Source: Pterobdella sp. o SKG-2022 (lineage: Eukaryota; Annelida; Clitellata; Hirudinida; Piscicolidae). From it: a DNA stretch of 64,000 bases. Where the stretch lies: NCBI GenBank assembly GCA_964035795.1, contig OZ038322.1, positions 10,680,038 through 10,744,037 of the forward strand. The letters are read 5' to 3'. Position 1 is the first letter of the stretch. Each line of letters starts with the position of its first letter. The notes beneath the pieces are model-generated. The model was not told where the DNA came from. It saw only the letters and a list, made by a program, of their open reading frames with translations, and ran no database searches. Positions 37,443 to 50,800 of the stretch are shown here, piece by piece. Position numbers and translations under genes: made by a program.

Positions 37443-40400
37443 TTAAATAGGTGTGTGTTCAGGCTTGGCTAGCTTCCACAGATGAATAGCGGCTGCAATC
37501 GAAACTACCTGTAGGTTATGTTTTGTTTATTCTATCCTTGAAAACCTATTATTCTCATTAATGATTCAATTAATGTTTACCAATTATTTTTCATACTGGT
37601 TTATAAAAATGTCAAAGATACAGAATCGAACACTGCAAACCTCAATAAGAATGATGAAGATAGCGGCAAGGATGGGTATGTAGATGTATTCTCTGTATCC
37701 CTTCGTCACGGCCTCAAAACAACCCTAAACAGCCATTATGTTCTCATGAATTTAGATCAATTAATGTGGTTTTATTTACATATAACTATTGTGTTTTTAC
37801 AAAAATACTTATTCAACATGTTACTTCATAGATCATGACACTCCAATTGTGTTCCCACAATAGTGTCGAGTAACGACGATTATTATTATTATAATGAGCA
37901 TTGTGAAAAAATCTTTGAACTTTCAAAGATTTTAAAGTGAAGAGCTCTTTGTTAACAGTTTGAAATTTTCAAGTATGCTATTCGTGCTTTATAATAAAAA
38001 CTATTCAGAAATTACTACATTAACTTTGGCTCGTGAAAACCATAGTAAGTGCTATTAATAATAAAATATATGTTCAAATGTTAAGCAAGTTATTAAGCTT
38101 TTAAATTTGATTTCTGTTCTCAATTGAAAACGTGATTTTTGGGTTAAATTGATTAAAATATAAATCTTTTTAATAATTTTGCTCCATCGACAAGTTAATA
38201 TGGCATCAGAATAAATAACCAAGTAGTAATAACAGTTTTTATATTAAAATGTCAGGCTGTCAATTTAATGATGTTTTCGCCATAAAACCAACAAAATCAT
38301 TAGAACCAACATTGTAGTGCAGGTGTGTGGATGAAACTTATATTAGAAAAAAGATTTTAAACGAATTCCTTTATAATTTCTATAAAAATTCTAGATTCAT
38401 TACAGAATAGAACCGCAAAGGTGTGTAGATATTATGAAATTTACAGGCAGGGCTACATATACATTCAGAGCCCTACCCTCTGCTGAAAAAAAATGGGCTT
38501 CAAATAGAATGATGATGATGAGGTGGACAAAGTTCATTTTTGCTGGTTTTAACAAATACCAATGATTGTGAAATATGAACTCCGTTGGGCAAAAAAAATT
38601 AGCTCACTTTCAGAGAAAAATTTTCCAAAATTATGGAAAAACACATTCACGGAGCACCCAAAACATGTCATTAATTCTCAATTTGAATAATTATGACGAT
38701 CACGAGCAAGTCAGTGACGTCTTTATGTCCTTATGCTATGTGTGTTTGTCTTTCAAAAAGCTTCGTGAAATTCAATAAACTTCGAAGTTTTTTTCATGTA
38801 AAACTTGAAAAACTATAACAAAGTACTTATATTAATAAAAATAGATTCATAATACTAATATTAGAAATATTAATAATAATAATAATAACAATATTTTACT
38901 TATCATTATTATTCTTATTATTAAAAAAAATAACGACCCTCTTATGATATGTGTCCTTCTTCATGGTCATGCATGCGATCAAGCCATCAACATCTGTTAT
39001 GTTCTCGTAATGACTGTTCATACAACATGATGGAACTACTTTGGCATCAAAGGTTACATCTGGAAAGAGTTTAATTATTTATTTTATATTTCATCCTTAA
39101 AACTGGACTTTGAGAAAGGGTGGTTTTCAAGAGCAGTTCACCATATTTTTGAAGAAGTTATTACTTTTATGAGCAGTTTAGAGCAGAGCGCCTCTGAACG
39201 ATGCGTAAGAGAAGCTATATAAGTTTTTCACACATTACATTACATTAAATTATATTTAGTAGTTGAGTTTTATTAATTTTGTTGAATTTTTCAGCTTTTT
39301 CATGCAATAAAAAGACTTAATAATTTTGTTGAGTTTTAAGTTAAATTTTTTAATAATAAAATCCTATAAATAAATGAAATGAATTAAATTTATTCGATAA
39401 GTAAAAAATTTGTTTATTTTTTCAATGCAAAATTTTTTACTGTTCTACAAATCAAGATATTAAAATTTAAGATTGATCAAATTGATTAGAAAGCTGAAAC
39501 TCTTCTCACTTTTGACTACATATGTCCTATTCCAGTGAGCGAGGTCATCACAGTCCTTATGTGACATCACACCACAGCAAGCGAACTTCAAGTTTAATAA
39601 TTTTTCAATGACTTTTTATCAAAAATTTTTTCAAAAGTCTCATTAATTTTTCTAAAAATCTTGAAACGTATCAGCATGCTTGAGTATTTGAAAAAGTTAG
39701 AAATAATTGACATTAAAAAGTTCTTTTTAGAAAATCTTATGTGATTTTATTCCAACTATTTCGTAGTTTCCCAACTTCAAAAAAAAGGTATTTTGAGCTA
39801 ATTCATCTCTCAAAAACAAATAACTATAATTTAGACAAGTTCAACCTTATAATAAAACTTTAGTTTCAGTAACCTTTGGTATAGGAAAATGAAAAATTTA
39901 TTCCAAACATATTACTAAAACTGTTCAATATAATGCAACAAGACTCACATCCGTATGCAGACCGAACCAGTATAATGGATTTCCTTGGGAAGGCACTATG
40001 ACATTGCCATCCTTTTTCAGACGCTCTGTGAAAGTTCACTTTAAAATGAATTCAAACTTTTAAAACTATTGATTAAATTCTCGGCGCTTCTTTCGTTTAT
40101 AAGTAATGGAAGATGCAGTCTAATTGAGTTAGTTAAGATAAAATGAATTGCAAAAAGCTAGTTCAGTACAAATAGATTGAGAGGGTTTAGAAGAATTTTA
40201 TTTCATTTAATTAAATCGAGTTGAATTGAACTAAATTAATTCATCTTAAAGTATATAAGCTACTCATGATATTAAATTTTGATAATACCTGGTATATAAA
40301 CTTCCCAACTGTGTTCTTGAAAATGATGAAGTTGTTTATCAAACTGTTAGGTTTATTAAATAGGCATATATCATTTAAGACCAGAAATTTATAAAAACTG

Positions 40401-43400
40401 TAAACTTCACTTTATCTGGGTAAGTGACGATAAATATAAGCAAAACAAGCTCCAAAATCAGGATCACTAGAACTATCACCCAATACTGTCAAGTAATATG
40501 AGAAAACTAAAATAATAATGTCATTCAAAAAATTATTGAATATTTCTAAGTATTTGTTACAATGAAAGTATTTTATTCCTTATGATGTAAAATAAAAAAA
40601 TAATTAAATTGAAAAAAATAGTTTTTAATTATTAAAAAAAAAGTGATTTTACCTTAGATAACTTAAGAAAAGGTGTGAAAATAATAGAAACATCAAATTG
40701 AATGACTTTAAATTGAATTAGAGCTATTGAATAGGTTAACACATTAACAACTTGTAACGTACCACAAGTAACATCCATCTAATTTCACAACAACTGCCAA
40801 AACACCCAGGAAAGCATATGAGGATTAAAAAAGCCCCAAGAATCAACTGAAAATCTGCAGTACTCAAGAACAAATCTCCAAGTTTAATCTTTTCATTAGC
40901 TGTAAAGGGGTGTTTCCATTGAATAAAATCCAAGGAAATTATTGAAATAAGAGAAAAGCATGAAGCTTTTTTTTTAAAACTTTTAAAAAAATGCTCTCTT
41001 CATTGTTTCACTCTTAGGTGTGCCAATGAAGGTAGTTTGTATGAGTTTTCTTCCACTAAGCTCCAAAGTTATAACAAGAATCTAGTGTCATAAGTTTGTC
41101 TACTACTTGATATCTTTTCTAGTTTCTAATTTTTCAACAACATAAACTATTCCATCAGTTTTTCGAAAAATCCTCGTTTTTCACTTCCTTTTTTTTTTTT
41201 CATTTAATATCTAACTGTTTCTATTAATGATAACTGATTAATTATCAGTTGCATTATCTCTGCGATAAGACCAAACTCAAAAGTCGCAGGTATGAACCAA
41301 AATCTTTATTTCAAATTTGTTCCTTTTTTTTGAAGTTCTTGAAAGTACTTCAAATACTTGTCATCAAAATATTTATTTTTAGTTCAAAAAAAAGAACTTT
41401 TGAAAATTATTTATTTTTAGTTCAAAAAAAAGAACTTTTGAAAATTATTTATTTTTAGTTCAAAAAAAAGAACTTTTGAAAATTATTTATTTTTAGAAGA
41501 ATTTTGCAGTTAAATTTGAAATAAAGAAGGTACAAATCTCCTCTAACAATCATCACAAATCTCTTCTATCTTTAATGGTTTCGAGTGAAACTACCACAAG
41601 AAAATCATGAATGAATTTCACTACTTGAAAATTGAGCTGCAAAATCTATCTTTAAACCCTCAATCTCGTTCTTTTCTTAAACGCTTGCACTAGCCACTAC
41701 CCCTCAATGATCAAAGTTTCAATTAATTTGGCTTCCTATGTTGGACCCTCGCAAACTGTCAGTCTGTCTATGCATAAAAGCTCCATAAGGCTTATGCATA
41801 ATAGACTTCATCTGAACAATTGGTTTCTTCAAACTTCTTTATAAGCTTGCTTCACGCTCATCAAAAGTTTTTACCCTCACACAGTGCTTATTTTTCTTTG
41901 ATGGTTTTTTTTGAAATTTCACGAATCTTTCAATTAGTTCTTATGCTTATTTTCAAAATTTTTTAGTAGTTTGGGAATTGCTTAAGTTTTAATGAACAAT
42001 TATATTTTAAGCAAGCCGACCTTTTGAAATCGCATAACCAATTTTTTAATCATTAAAATCAAATTTTTCCTTCTAAATAAAGCTTAAAAAACAAAATAAA
42101 ACTTTTCCATTTTTGTAAGCCCACCCTTTTATATCATCAGTTTGCTGATGATATCACTCTTCTTACCAGTCATTCTTTTGCCAGCTCCGCTAAGATTTCT
42201 GAATACATCACTGAATTCAATTTTTGGTTTTCTTACAATCACTTCATGTTGAATCCCAAAAAAAGCGAAGTGATGTTCGTTGGCAGTCCTATACTTTTCT
42301 CAAAATTCAATCTTACATCTGAAATTTTCATCAACGTCACTTCCCTTTCTGTAACTTCCAAACTTACAATAGTGGGTGTAGCTCTTGATACTAGCCTTAA
42401 CTTCACACACTTCATTTTCTAAATCATACAACTATCCAGTTTTCATCTCTATACGATCAAACAAATACACAAATTTCTTTCTCAGCACTGCCGTTGCCTT
42501 GAATGTCTCTTTGGTTCTCCAGGCTTGACTATTGCAACTCCGTACTTTGCAGACATCCAAACAGTCCTATTTCCAAGTTGCTATCTTTTTAAAATTTTTT
42601 TACTCAAACTGTCCTTCAAGTAGATTACTAGTCTTCATCTCGTGTTTGCCTCGACCACCTTCATTGGTTTTCGGTCGCACCATGAGTCCAGCTTGAGTTA
42701 CTATGGCTAACCGCTAATATTCTATATTTCAATCAGCTGGTTCATTTATATGAGCTTTTTTCTATAAGACAGACTCATGAGTTTCTCCGATTTTGTACTC
42801 CGGTTTATGGTTGCATCAGCATGTCCTTTTTAGTTATTTTTCATGTCGCTTTTTTCGACATACTTCTTCTCATTTATGGGATTTCATCCACCCAAACTGC
42901 GTCTTTCACTTTTTCTTGAACATTTTCATAAGCGTTTTAAATCGCATTTATATAGCCACATCTCCCTGCTCTAGTTCTTGGGACTAGTCAAACGCCTCTG
43001 CAGCAAACCTAGTTTGCAAACTGGGCATCTTACAAATGAATTAGGCATAATTAATGATAGTAAAAGACCACCGAGTTTAAGTTTTAAATAACTTACAAAA
43101 CTTTTGAATAATTAATTATATAAAAATTAGAAGTTAATTTTTAAAAAATATTTGAAAAATTTGTTTTAGGTATTTGAAATACAAAAGTTGAAGTTTGTAT
43201 TACTTTCAAGCGGCAATCTTGAGACGAAGTCACTAAATTTTTCTGGTTCAACTTTCGAGGCAACTCCGTATGAAAACAACAGAACTCCGAACAGCTGGCA
43301 AAATACAATATACTTATTTGTTTCAAAGTTAACTTTTTTATTAATTCTCAAATAGACATTTAATGCTTAATAATTATTTAGACACTTCACTGGAGTAATC

Positions 43401-43534
43401 GTTATAATTAAAATATAAAAACAATTTAAAAATCTAAGATTATTACAAAGACTTACGAAGAGTGTTATGTTTGTGCTGAGAAGAATGAATCTACTGACGA
43501 CTGTTGCACCTTTTTCTGAAAAACACTTTTTCAT
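37443..43534 (-). CDS. Tetraspanin B, 10 coding exons, 286 aa
   Basis: Exons (minus): 43457-43534, 43204-43294, 40763-40899, 40411-40485, 40289-40343, 39949-40025, 39510-39585, 38938-39059, 37641-37724, 37443-37508. They have the same layout and phases as tetraspanin A, with a first exon seven codons longer (MKKCFSEKGATVVSRF). The TM2 junction CFPGCFGSCCEIRW keeps all its cysteines. TM3 begins YWVIVLVILILEL. The large loop has CCGVMSHKDC, VPSCC, LIAC and GCF: seven cysteines, one more than in A. The tail is LWKLAKPEHTPI. The exon 8 donor is AGG|GTCGTT, a weak GT site, chosen because exon length and phase then equal those of the other three genes. It carries a LINE fragment in intron 2 and a solo LINE tail in intron 7. 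Confidence 0.91.
39186..39255 (+). mobile_element. Solo LINE 3' tail in tetraspanin B intron
   Basis: GAGCGCCTCTGAACGATGCG and GCTATATAAG match the tail of the LINE at 841-2880 (reverse strand there), followed by a short (ACATT)n end. No coding sequence precedes it. Confidence 0.8.
41370..41496. repeat. 38-bp tandem repeat, about 3 copies
   Basis: The start AGTTCAAAAAAAAGAAC recurs at 41381, 41419 and 41457, a period of 38. The remainder of each unit is TTTTGAAAATTATTTATTTT. The unit contains a small inverted repeat (GTTC / GAAC around A8). Located in intron 2 of tetraspanin B. Confidence 0.93.
42110..42990 (+). mobile_element. Degenerate CR1/L2-like LINE fragment, plus strand
   Basis: Plus frames encode FADDITLLTSHS (the YADD-type RT box, about 42143), then LNPKKSEVMFVG (about 42250) and, after frame breaks, SRLDYCNSVL (about 42525), the CR1/L2 signature. 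The tail near 42990 has ACGCCTCTGCAGCAAAC, a diverged form of the LINE tail. Many stops are present. It lies antisense in intron 2 of tetraspanin B. Confidence 0.82.
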
Positions 43535-44670
43535 GATGGGATTAGGGCTTTAGAAAAAGGCAAGAAACTCTTATGTGTGTGAAAAATGAGAAATATTGAG
43601 GTAGAGAAAAACGTTTGAATTGAAATTAGTTAAATTTAGAAGGTTTTGCTTTATAATTCTTTATATATTAGATACCTCAAATTCGCATGTTAAGTATAAT
43701 GATTTATCATTATACTTCGATACTTTTTAAAATAAAAATGTGCATATCATAATAAGTTTAAGATTATTTTTAATCAATATCTACCGTTTCTATATTTTGA
43801 TAAGGGGATTTTATCAACGGGATACATTTAATATTCATTCTTATTCGTTTTTAAAATATATTGATTTGAAGATATTCAACTTTTAACGTCAGAAACTAGC
43901 ATATATGCCATAAATTTATCATTCAACAGTTAACGATGGTGTTATTTATTTGATATAAAATATTTTTAAGGCTTTACTATTAAACGTTGTTTTCCCGTTT
44001 TGATTTTATCTTTAACGTAGTAGCTATGATGAAAAAATAGTTCATGAACTTATATTTGAACACAATGTTGTTTTTGATAATGAACTATCATTATGAAAGA
44101 TTAGTTTAACCTGTGATAATGATGTTTTGCGTCTGTCATAGAGGGTTCTTAGTTTAAAATGGGTTTTTGAATAAAAATAATTTTTTTATTTAAAATAGTA
44201 TTACAAAATAGAGAGTGCAGATGGTGATACTTTTGTGTCCATCAACATTCTGCTGCGAAAAATATTGTTTTCTAACAAAGCTTGTTTTCAGACATCTTAT
44301 GTATCCTTTTTATTGAGATTTTCTTTTTCTAATGAATTACAATGAGATATACTTATCGAAAATTTTAGTTTCTGTTTGAAAAATAATTTTATTTAAAAAT
44401 TTTTCATTATAAAAAAAAACAAGAAAATCTAAAAATGCAAATAAAATTTTTCAGAAAACAATCTGCGTTTTCAAATACATTGATTTTGAGACCGGTTGTA
44501 TAACTGTCATATCTGCGTGTTTTTTGAACATTAAATTTAAAAGTATTTTTTCCTTTCTTCAAGCATTTTTCAAAAGTATTTTCAAAATTTAAAAATATTT
44601 CATCAGAAAAATTTTCATATTTATTTTTTTCAAAAAACCATAAGTATTGTACATCTCACAAAGTTCAATA
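43535..44670. other. 5' flank of tetraspanin B
   Basis: About 1.1 kb upstream of the tetraspanin B start. AT-rich; no coding exon or repeat family was recognised. Confidence 0.4.
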
Positions 44671-44848
44671 TAATATTGTAATGCGGTATTTATAAAGCGC
44701 CTTTCGTTATAAATCAAAGCGCTTGCTAAAAATTTAATGTAGAGAAAAATACTGTGAAACAGGTGCTAATTGTCGGCCCATGCGGGATCGAACCCGGTAA
44801 CTAGATAATTAGTCTAATGCTCAACCATTTAGCTATAGGGGCCGACGA
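44671..44848 (-). mobile_element. tRNA-derived SINE copy 2, minus strand
   Basis: Read on the minus strand: a tRNA-like head with B box GGGTTCGATCCC (44784-44795), the ACAATTAGCACCTGTTTCAC body, and a 3' end GGCGCTTTATAAATACCGC. The end resembles the LINE tails of this window (GGCGCTATATAAG), suggesting LINE-dependent mobilisation. Confidence 0.9.
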
Positions 44849-47823
44849 ATACAAATAATTACTAAAAATATTGCAAAATTAGCTAAGTACATGACTAAAA
44901 TTAACTAAATAATTCACAATATTATTTCTATCATAATGCGTAACTATTTTATATAACCTAAGGTTCATTTTCTCACATAATCTCCATTTCCTTCTTAACA
45001 TCATACCACTCAATTTAAGTCTACAACCGGATTTTTCTTATATTAAGTTCCTAATTAAATTATTAAAGTTATGATCATGTACTCTAACTCTTCTATTTGA
45101 ACTATTATGCCAACCCTCAATTGTATTTATTGTACGAGACTAACTCTTTAGCATCTTTCTAAAGTTGTTCCATATAGAAAAAAATTACGAGATGTTCTAG
45201 AATCGTCTAAAACCCAATTTTTTTAAAATAAGCTATAAAGTTTTCTAAATCAATAAGTTGGTTATCATTTAAAACTTGTAACAAGAAATTAAAGCCGTAA
45301 ATAACATCCATATAAAACAAAAATGACAGAAGTAAAACGTTTAATTAAAAATATATTTATAGGATTAAAAAGCCAAGATATGGGCAGAGAGATTGAACCT
45401 TGCGTTGAAGGGCTTGTAAAATATGAAAAAAACAGTTATGTAGAGAAGTGTGCAGAAAGGAATGTAACATAGTCTTTATAGCAGAAATTTCAAAATCATG
45501 AGTAACAGACAAAGGCACTATTCAATTAATACTACTACTATTTCTATTAATCATATTCTTAAGTATATTAAATAATTCTATACACGCTAAACTTGTCCTA
45601 AATTTCATTAAACAATAACCTATTTGAACCAAATGACCACTATTTAAAGGACTGATTAGTATATAATTTTTTATACTGTGTTGCAACCGATTTAAAAGTA
45701 CTGGCACACAATGTCTGATTGTTGGGAAGCAATTGCTAATTGCTCTTAGCACGACCAAAGAGCTAGATTGGAATAAATTAAATCCTTCTGCTCTAAGTGT
45801 AAGATGAGGAGTCAGATTGGAGGCCAAGTCTTTATGTCTCTTTATGAGAACGATCCTCTTTTCTAGCTCCAAGTGCTAAGTCGTTTCTTTATTTTATAAA
45901 ACGACCCATAATGATCCACCAAACAAACATTTACATGTTAAAAGAATTCTGCTCCATTTTAAATTTAGGAAAAACTTATTCCTGGTCTCTAGTTTTGGAA
46001 ATAAATTTTTTAAATGTATTTATGCAACAATAGATTAGTAAAACCATTACATGAATAATTCAGACATTTTTATCTTAAAAATGTATTTAAAATTTTATAG
46101 AAATGTGTTTACAAAGCCGTAGATTAGTTAAAAATAGTGTATGAATATATAATGTAATTTTTTTAAAAGCCAAACATAAAATAAATATAAAAGCTTCGTC
46201 TCTAAATAAACTAACCAGAGTTCTGAAATTATATTCAATATATAATTTTTTTACTAATTACATATTCACAATGTCTACTCGTTTTATGTGGGTTACAATA
46301 GTAAGAGACACAAAGCGCGTTGATTTATGCAATATAAACAAATAAATATTTTATTAACGGTTCTGAAAAATTTATCAAATTTGCAAAACTATAAAAAAAA
46401 TTTTCTCATCTCGGTATCAAAATCTAGACTCGAGTCGATTTGGTTGTATTATACTTTTCAAAGACCATGTTTGAGCCTCTAGTATTGAATTTTGATAAGA
46501 AGAATCTATCACTATTGTATAAAAAACAATTAGGTATCTTATTTTTCTTCAAGCATATGTCAGAGTTATAAGTTGATGGACTTCACTTCAGATCACATAC
46601 CACAGTAGTGTAGTAGAAGAGGCGAAACCTGGTAAACCTTATACTCATTTTTTATTTACTATTTTTATCATATAGTTTTATGGAAAATTCTGCTTTTCAT
46701 TTGGGTTTCTGAATTCACTAAAACTACATGTTTTTTCTTAAAGTTTATCTGGACAATCGCCTATGAAATATTTAAAATTAGACTGAAAAATATTCAACAC
46801 ATTTATTACAGTAACATTCAATCAACCCCAAACGTGCCACGATAATCCATTGAAAAGAATTTTAAAAAGCAAATTCTATTCAATTAAGCGAATTCATGAC
46901 AAGTGATGAAATACTTGATCAGCATTAAAGAAAACCAGTAAAAATTAGTTGCTATAAAAATTAACAAGTATTTACATTGATGTGTTTTTTCTTCTATAGT
47001 TCTCGAACTGGCTTTGTTTCAATTTGACTAAAATTTTTAAGCATAATAATTGAATTTTCGATACATGTTTGAAACTTAAAGCACAAAACCTTTTTTTTCG
47101 CTTTGAAATGATTGAAAACGCCTTTTTGTGAATAATAAAAGATTCTTTATATAGGAATAAATAAATTTAATTTTTTATATTTTTTTGATTATAGTTAGAT
47201 AAACTTATGTGCTTGGAATATTTAATTTTTGAACTACCTTTTCAGCATAGCTTTTTTTAATTGTCATTTTTTTTGGATGTTGTTCTGATCTTTAAATGCA
47301 TTTCTTTAAAGTTTTTTCGCTAGTAGAATCTTCTCATCCTTTTCTTCACGGTTTTTTAATTTTTATTTTCAACTTGTTGCAGACACCTTGTTGTAACCTT
47401 TTAGAGACAGCTTGATATGATTACAAAAATTTTTCAATACTTCATTAAGTAAATTCATGTATCATGAGTATTAAGTTTTTGAGAAGTTTTTCACGTCGAT
47501 TCACGTCGAGGTAAATTTAAACGTCTTTTTCCTAATGTATTTCATTAGAGTGATATGTTTAACTATATTGAAACAATGAAAAGTCTTTTCAATTATCAAC
47601 ATTATAAGAATGGAAAATGCCTTTTAAGTTGCACATTTCATAAATAACTAGTTCACTTGGTTGGACAAAATATTAAAAAAAACTCAAGTACGATAGTTCA
47701 ATCAAAAACCAAAAATTTATAAAAAGTTTGTTTCATGGATACTCAATTTAAAAAAAAATGTTTTCACCACCAAATAGGTTCAAACTATGTAAAAATCTTC
47801 AAGTGTTTGCAACGTTTGTTATA
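44849..47823. other. Spacer between tetraspanins B and C
   Basis: About 3 kb of AT-rich DNA. It contains a 116-codon minus ORF of unknown origin (45522-45872, listed separately). A single arm of an FB6-type foldback lies at about 46185-46225. No tetraspanin exon remnant was found. Confidence 0.4.
45522..45872 (-). CDS. Unrecognised 116-aa ORF
   Basis: The longest uninterrupted frame between tetraspanins B and C. It starts MELEKRIVLIKRHKDLAS and includes SLVVLRAISNCFPTIRHC. I recognise no family. Composition is more balanced than in other spurious ORFs here, but there is no splice partner, no clear upstream signal and no similarity to the neighbours. It could be a chance ORF or the remnant of a mobile element. 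Confidence 0.2.
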   Translation of the reverse strand: MELEKRIVLIKRHKDLASNLTPHLTLRAEGFNLFQSSSLVVLRAISNCFPTIRHCVPVLLNRLQHSIKNYILISPLNSGHLVQIGYCLMKFRTSLACIELFNILKNMINRNSSSIN

Positions 47824-50800
47824 TCAGATGGGTTTGTGCTCACATAGGGAGAGTCTCCACAGATATATGGCTGAAACAACAGATACCACCTAGGGGAAAT
47901 GTTTTCATTGCCAATTTAAGAACTGAACATTATTTAAAAATACTAAATTCATAGTTCAAAATGAGTGAATTTCAAACTAATAAATTTATTATTCAAAAAA
48001 ATGAACTTAGAATTTGAAAAAAAAAACTGAGTTTATAATTTAAAATGAATCAATTTCTAATTTGAAATAAATGAATGAATAAATCGAAAAATATTATGTT
48101 TAAATACTGAAAAAAGATGAGAAAATGAACTAACATCATTGGAGATTTTCAAAACTGTTGCGACAATGACAATTAGCAGAATACGTTCAATATAACCCTT
48201 TAAAGCCTGCATGCAACCCTGTTTGATAACATTAAATTAATAAACTCTTAATCAATATAACCCTTGCTAGCATCGATCGAAGCTTAGTTTAAGATCATCA
48301 AAAAGTTATGTTGTTCAAAATTAGTGTATAGTTTAAAGCATTTGATACAAATTTTTATTTATCGAATTGAATCGAACACTTATATTAACTGAATAACAAT
48401 ACGTGTTTGAAACAAATCTTTTTTGTCAATAGACTAGTTTAGTTAATCCTTTTTATCTATCCTTGTCTTCTTTTGTTAATAAGTACAAGTATGGAATATT
48501 AAAGCATGGTATATATTAAAAAAACAAATTCAATATTCAAAATCTTAATTTTGAAAGAGACAGTGTTAAAAACACGCAAATTAGCCAACACCAAATGTAC
48601 TAGAAAAAAGCACAAAGATTCTTTGGTACTTGGTAATGCAAGTTCTGCTCACAAAAACATTCATTATTGAACAAGCCTTTGTGTAATACAAACATTTATA
48701 AATTTAACTCAAAGGCGTAACCTTGCTCTTCAGTGACATCACGTATCAGTGTTTTGACAATCGTTTTAAAAAATTCCATAAAATGAAACAATGTATTTGT
48801 TAATTTCATTATTAAAAATGAAATTTTCGACAAATTCAAATTTGTCATAAATCACTAGTATCGGTACCAATGATTGACGACAAATTTGAATTTTTGGAAA
48901 AGTTTAGTTTCAATAAAAAAAAATTATCAATAAATTTGTTTCATTTTATGAAGTTATTTTGAAACAATAAACTTCATTAATATTCGAAGCTTGTATATAT
49001 TAAGACAAAAACAAAACACTGGTTAGTTTATTAAGAAACGAAGCTTTTCGTTGGAAAATGTTACGTTAATAACGAAAAGCTTCGTATCTTAATAAACTAA
49101 CCAGTATTCTAAAATTATATTTTATTTACGGTTTGGCTTTTGAAAAAATCAACACAAAAACAATTAATAACTAGAAGGCATACTATTCTGTGGCAATCTC
49201 CTGATCTTGTTACCATGCAAAACTTGAGTTTTTTGTTGTCTTTTAAATACTTGTAATTTTTTCTCAAGCAACAAGATGGAGGAACTTGTGCTATAAATTT
49301 TTTCCCTGTGTTGATTAGTTATTTTAAGCCTATGTATTGTACTTCTTTTTTTTTCTCTCTTCACAGCCACTTTAATGGTTACATTTAGAACATTAAAAAG
49401 CGTCATACCTTTTCAGTAATTTTTTAAAATATTTGTTATATTTTTGACTATTTTATTTATTCGCACCATATAGCTCAGCTGGTAGAGCATTAGACTAATT
49501 ATCAAATGTTACAGGGTTCGATACCGTGAGAGCCAACAATTAGCACTTGTTCTACAGTGTGTTTACGCTACGTTAAATTTGTAGCAAGCGTTTTGATCTA
49601 TACTAAAAATATCGCATTACATATTCCTATATTTTTACCTATGCTAACCATTTGCGGTTCATCAGTTTTAAACAAAAAATTCACTAATAAGAGAATGTAA
49701 TTAAGTTAGTGTGGGAAAGAAGTTTTATAAAATGTCTCAATAAAAACTTGTCTTTCTCACCCTCCATTTTATAAATTCGAAACCAGTAGTTGTTTTGTTG
49801 GTAATCAGAAGGGGACTTCACACCGCAGCAATCATACTTCAGTGGTAATAATTTCAATTCTTTTTAATTGATTCTATATTTATTTCATAAAAATTAATTC
49901 AAAAGCAACAAATGAAATAAATAAAATTAGCTTTAAACACGTATCTCAACAATAGAGAAATGGTCAAAACAGTTTTATTTCATTAATTTAATCTTTAAAA
50001 ACGAAGCATGCATACATATAAAAAACTACAGTTTTGATAGACTCACATCTATCTGGAGGTAGAACCAAAACAAGGAAATTGCCTCATTGGGCAGCACTAG
50101 AGAACCATTGTTATCTATTTTTTCTATGGTAATATATTTTTATACAGGCTCAATTTTAATTTGTTTGTTGATTTATTTAGTTGACTTGTTTTTGTTGGAA
50201 TAAAAATTGATAATAGTAATTTAATTTGTGATAATATTTCATTGTAACCACTAATGGACAATGGAATCAACGAATGAAATTTCGCAAGATTTATATTTTT
50301 TTTTCACGAGGATTTAATAAATTGACAATATAACTGTTGAAACCACCTGGGCTATATTTTTTAAAGCTTTTGAACAATAAATTTAAGCTTTTCTCTTCTG
50401 CCTTTAAAGTTTTTAGACTATAATGAGTATTTTTTATAATAGATTGAAATAACGAATTAATTTTACTTTTTCAGGACTAACAGCAAAGTAACTAACCACT
50501 CCGACCTCGAAACATATGAAAATTAAGAAAGACAACCAATACTGAAGTATAAATTAAAGGATTTAAAAAAATTGTATGTAAAAATTTTTTAAATATAAAA
50601 TTTTACCATTAAAAGCATCCATGTAATTCCGTAAAAACCACCAAACCAGCCAAAAAAGCTGAAGAGAAGCAATAGTAGTCCAACGAATATCAACCAAGTG
50701 CCACTGTTCACTAGTAACTTTCCGAAATCAGCATCGACGCTAACTGTAGTTTAAATTATTCTTCAAAAAGTATTGAATTTGTTCAAGTTAAAAAATTAAA

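Noticed and set aside
49164..49406. 80-codon minus ORF across tetraspanin C exon 8, which at first suggested a frameshift in the gene
   Set aside because: Recounting the A run shows the true exon frame (PPSCC, KFCM, GDC) is open for the full 122 nt and keeps phase; the long ORF is another frame.
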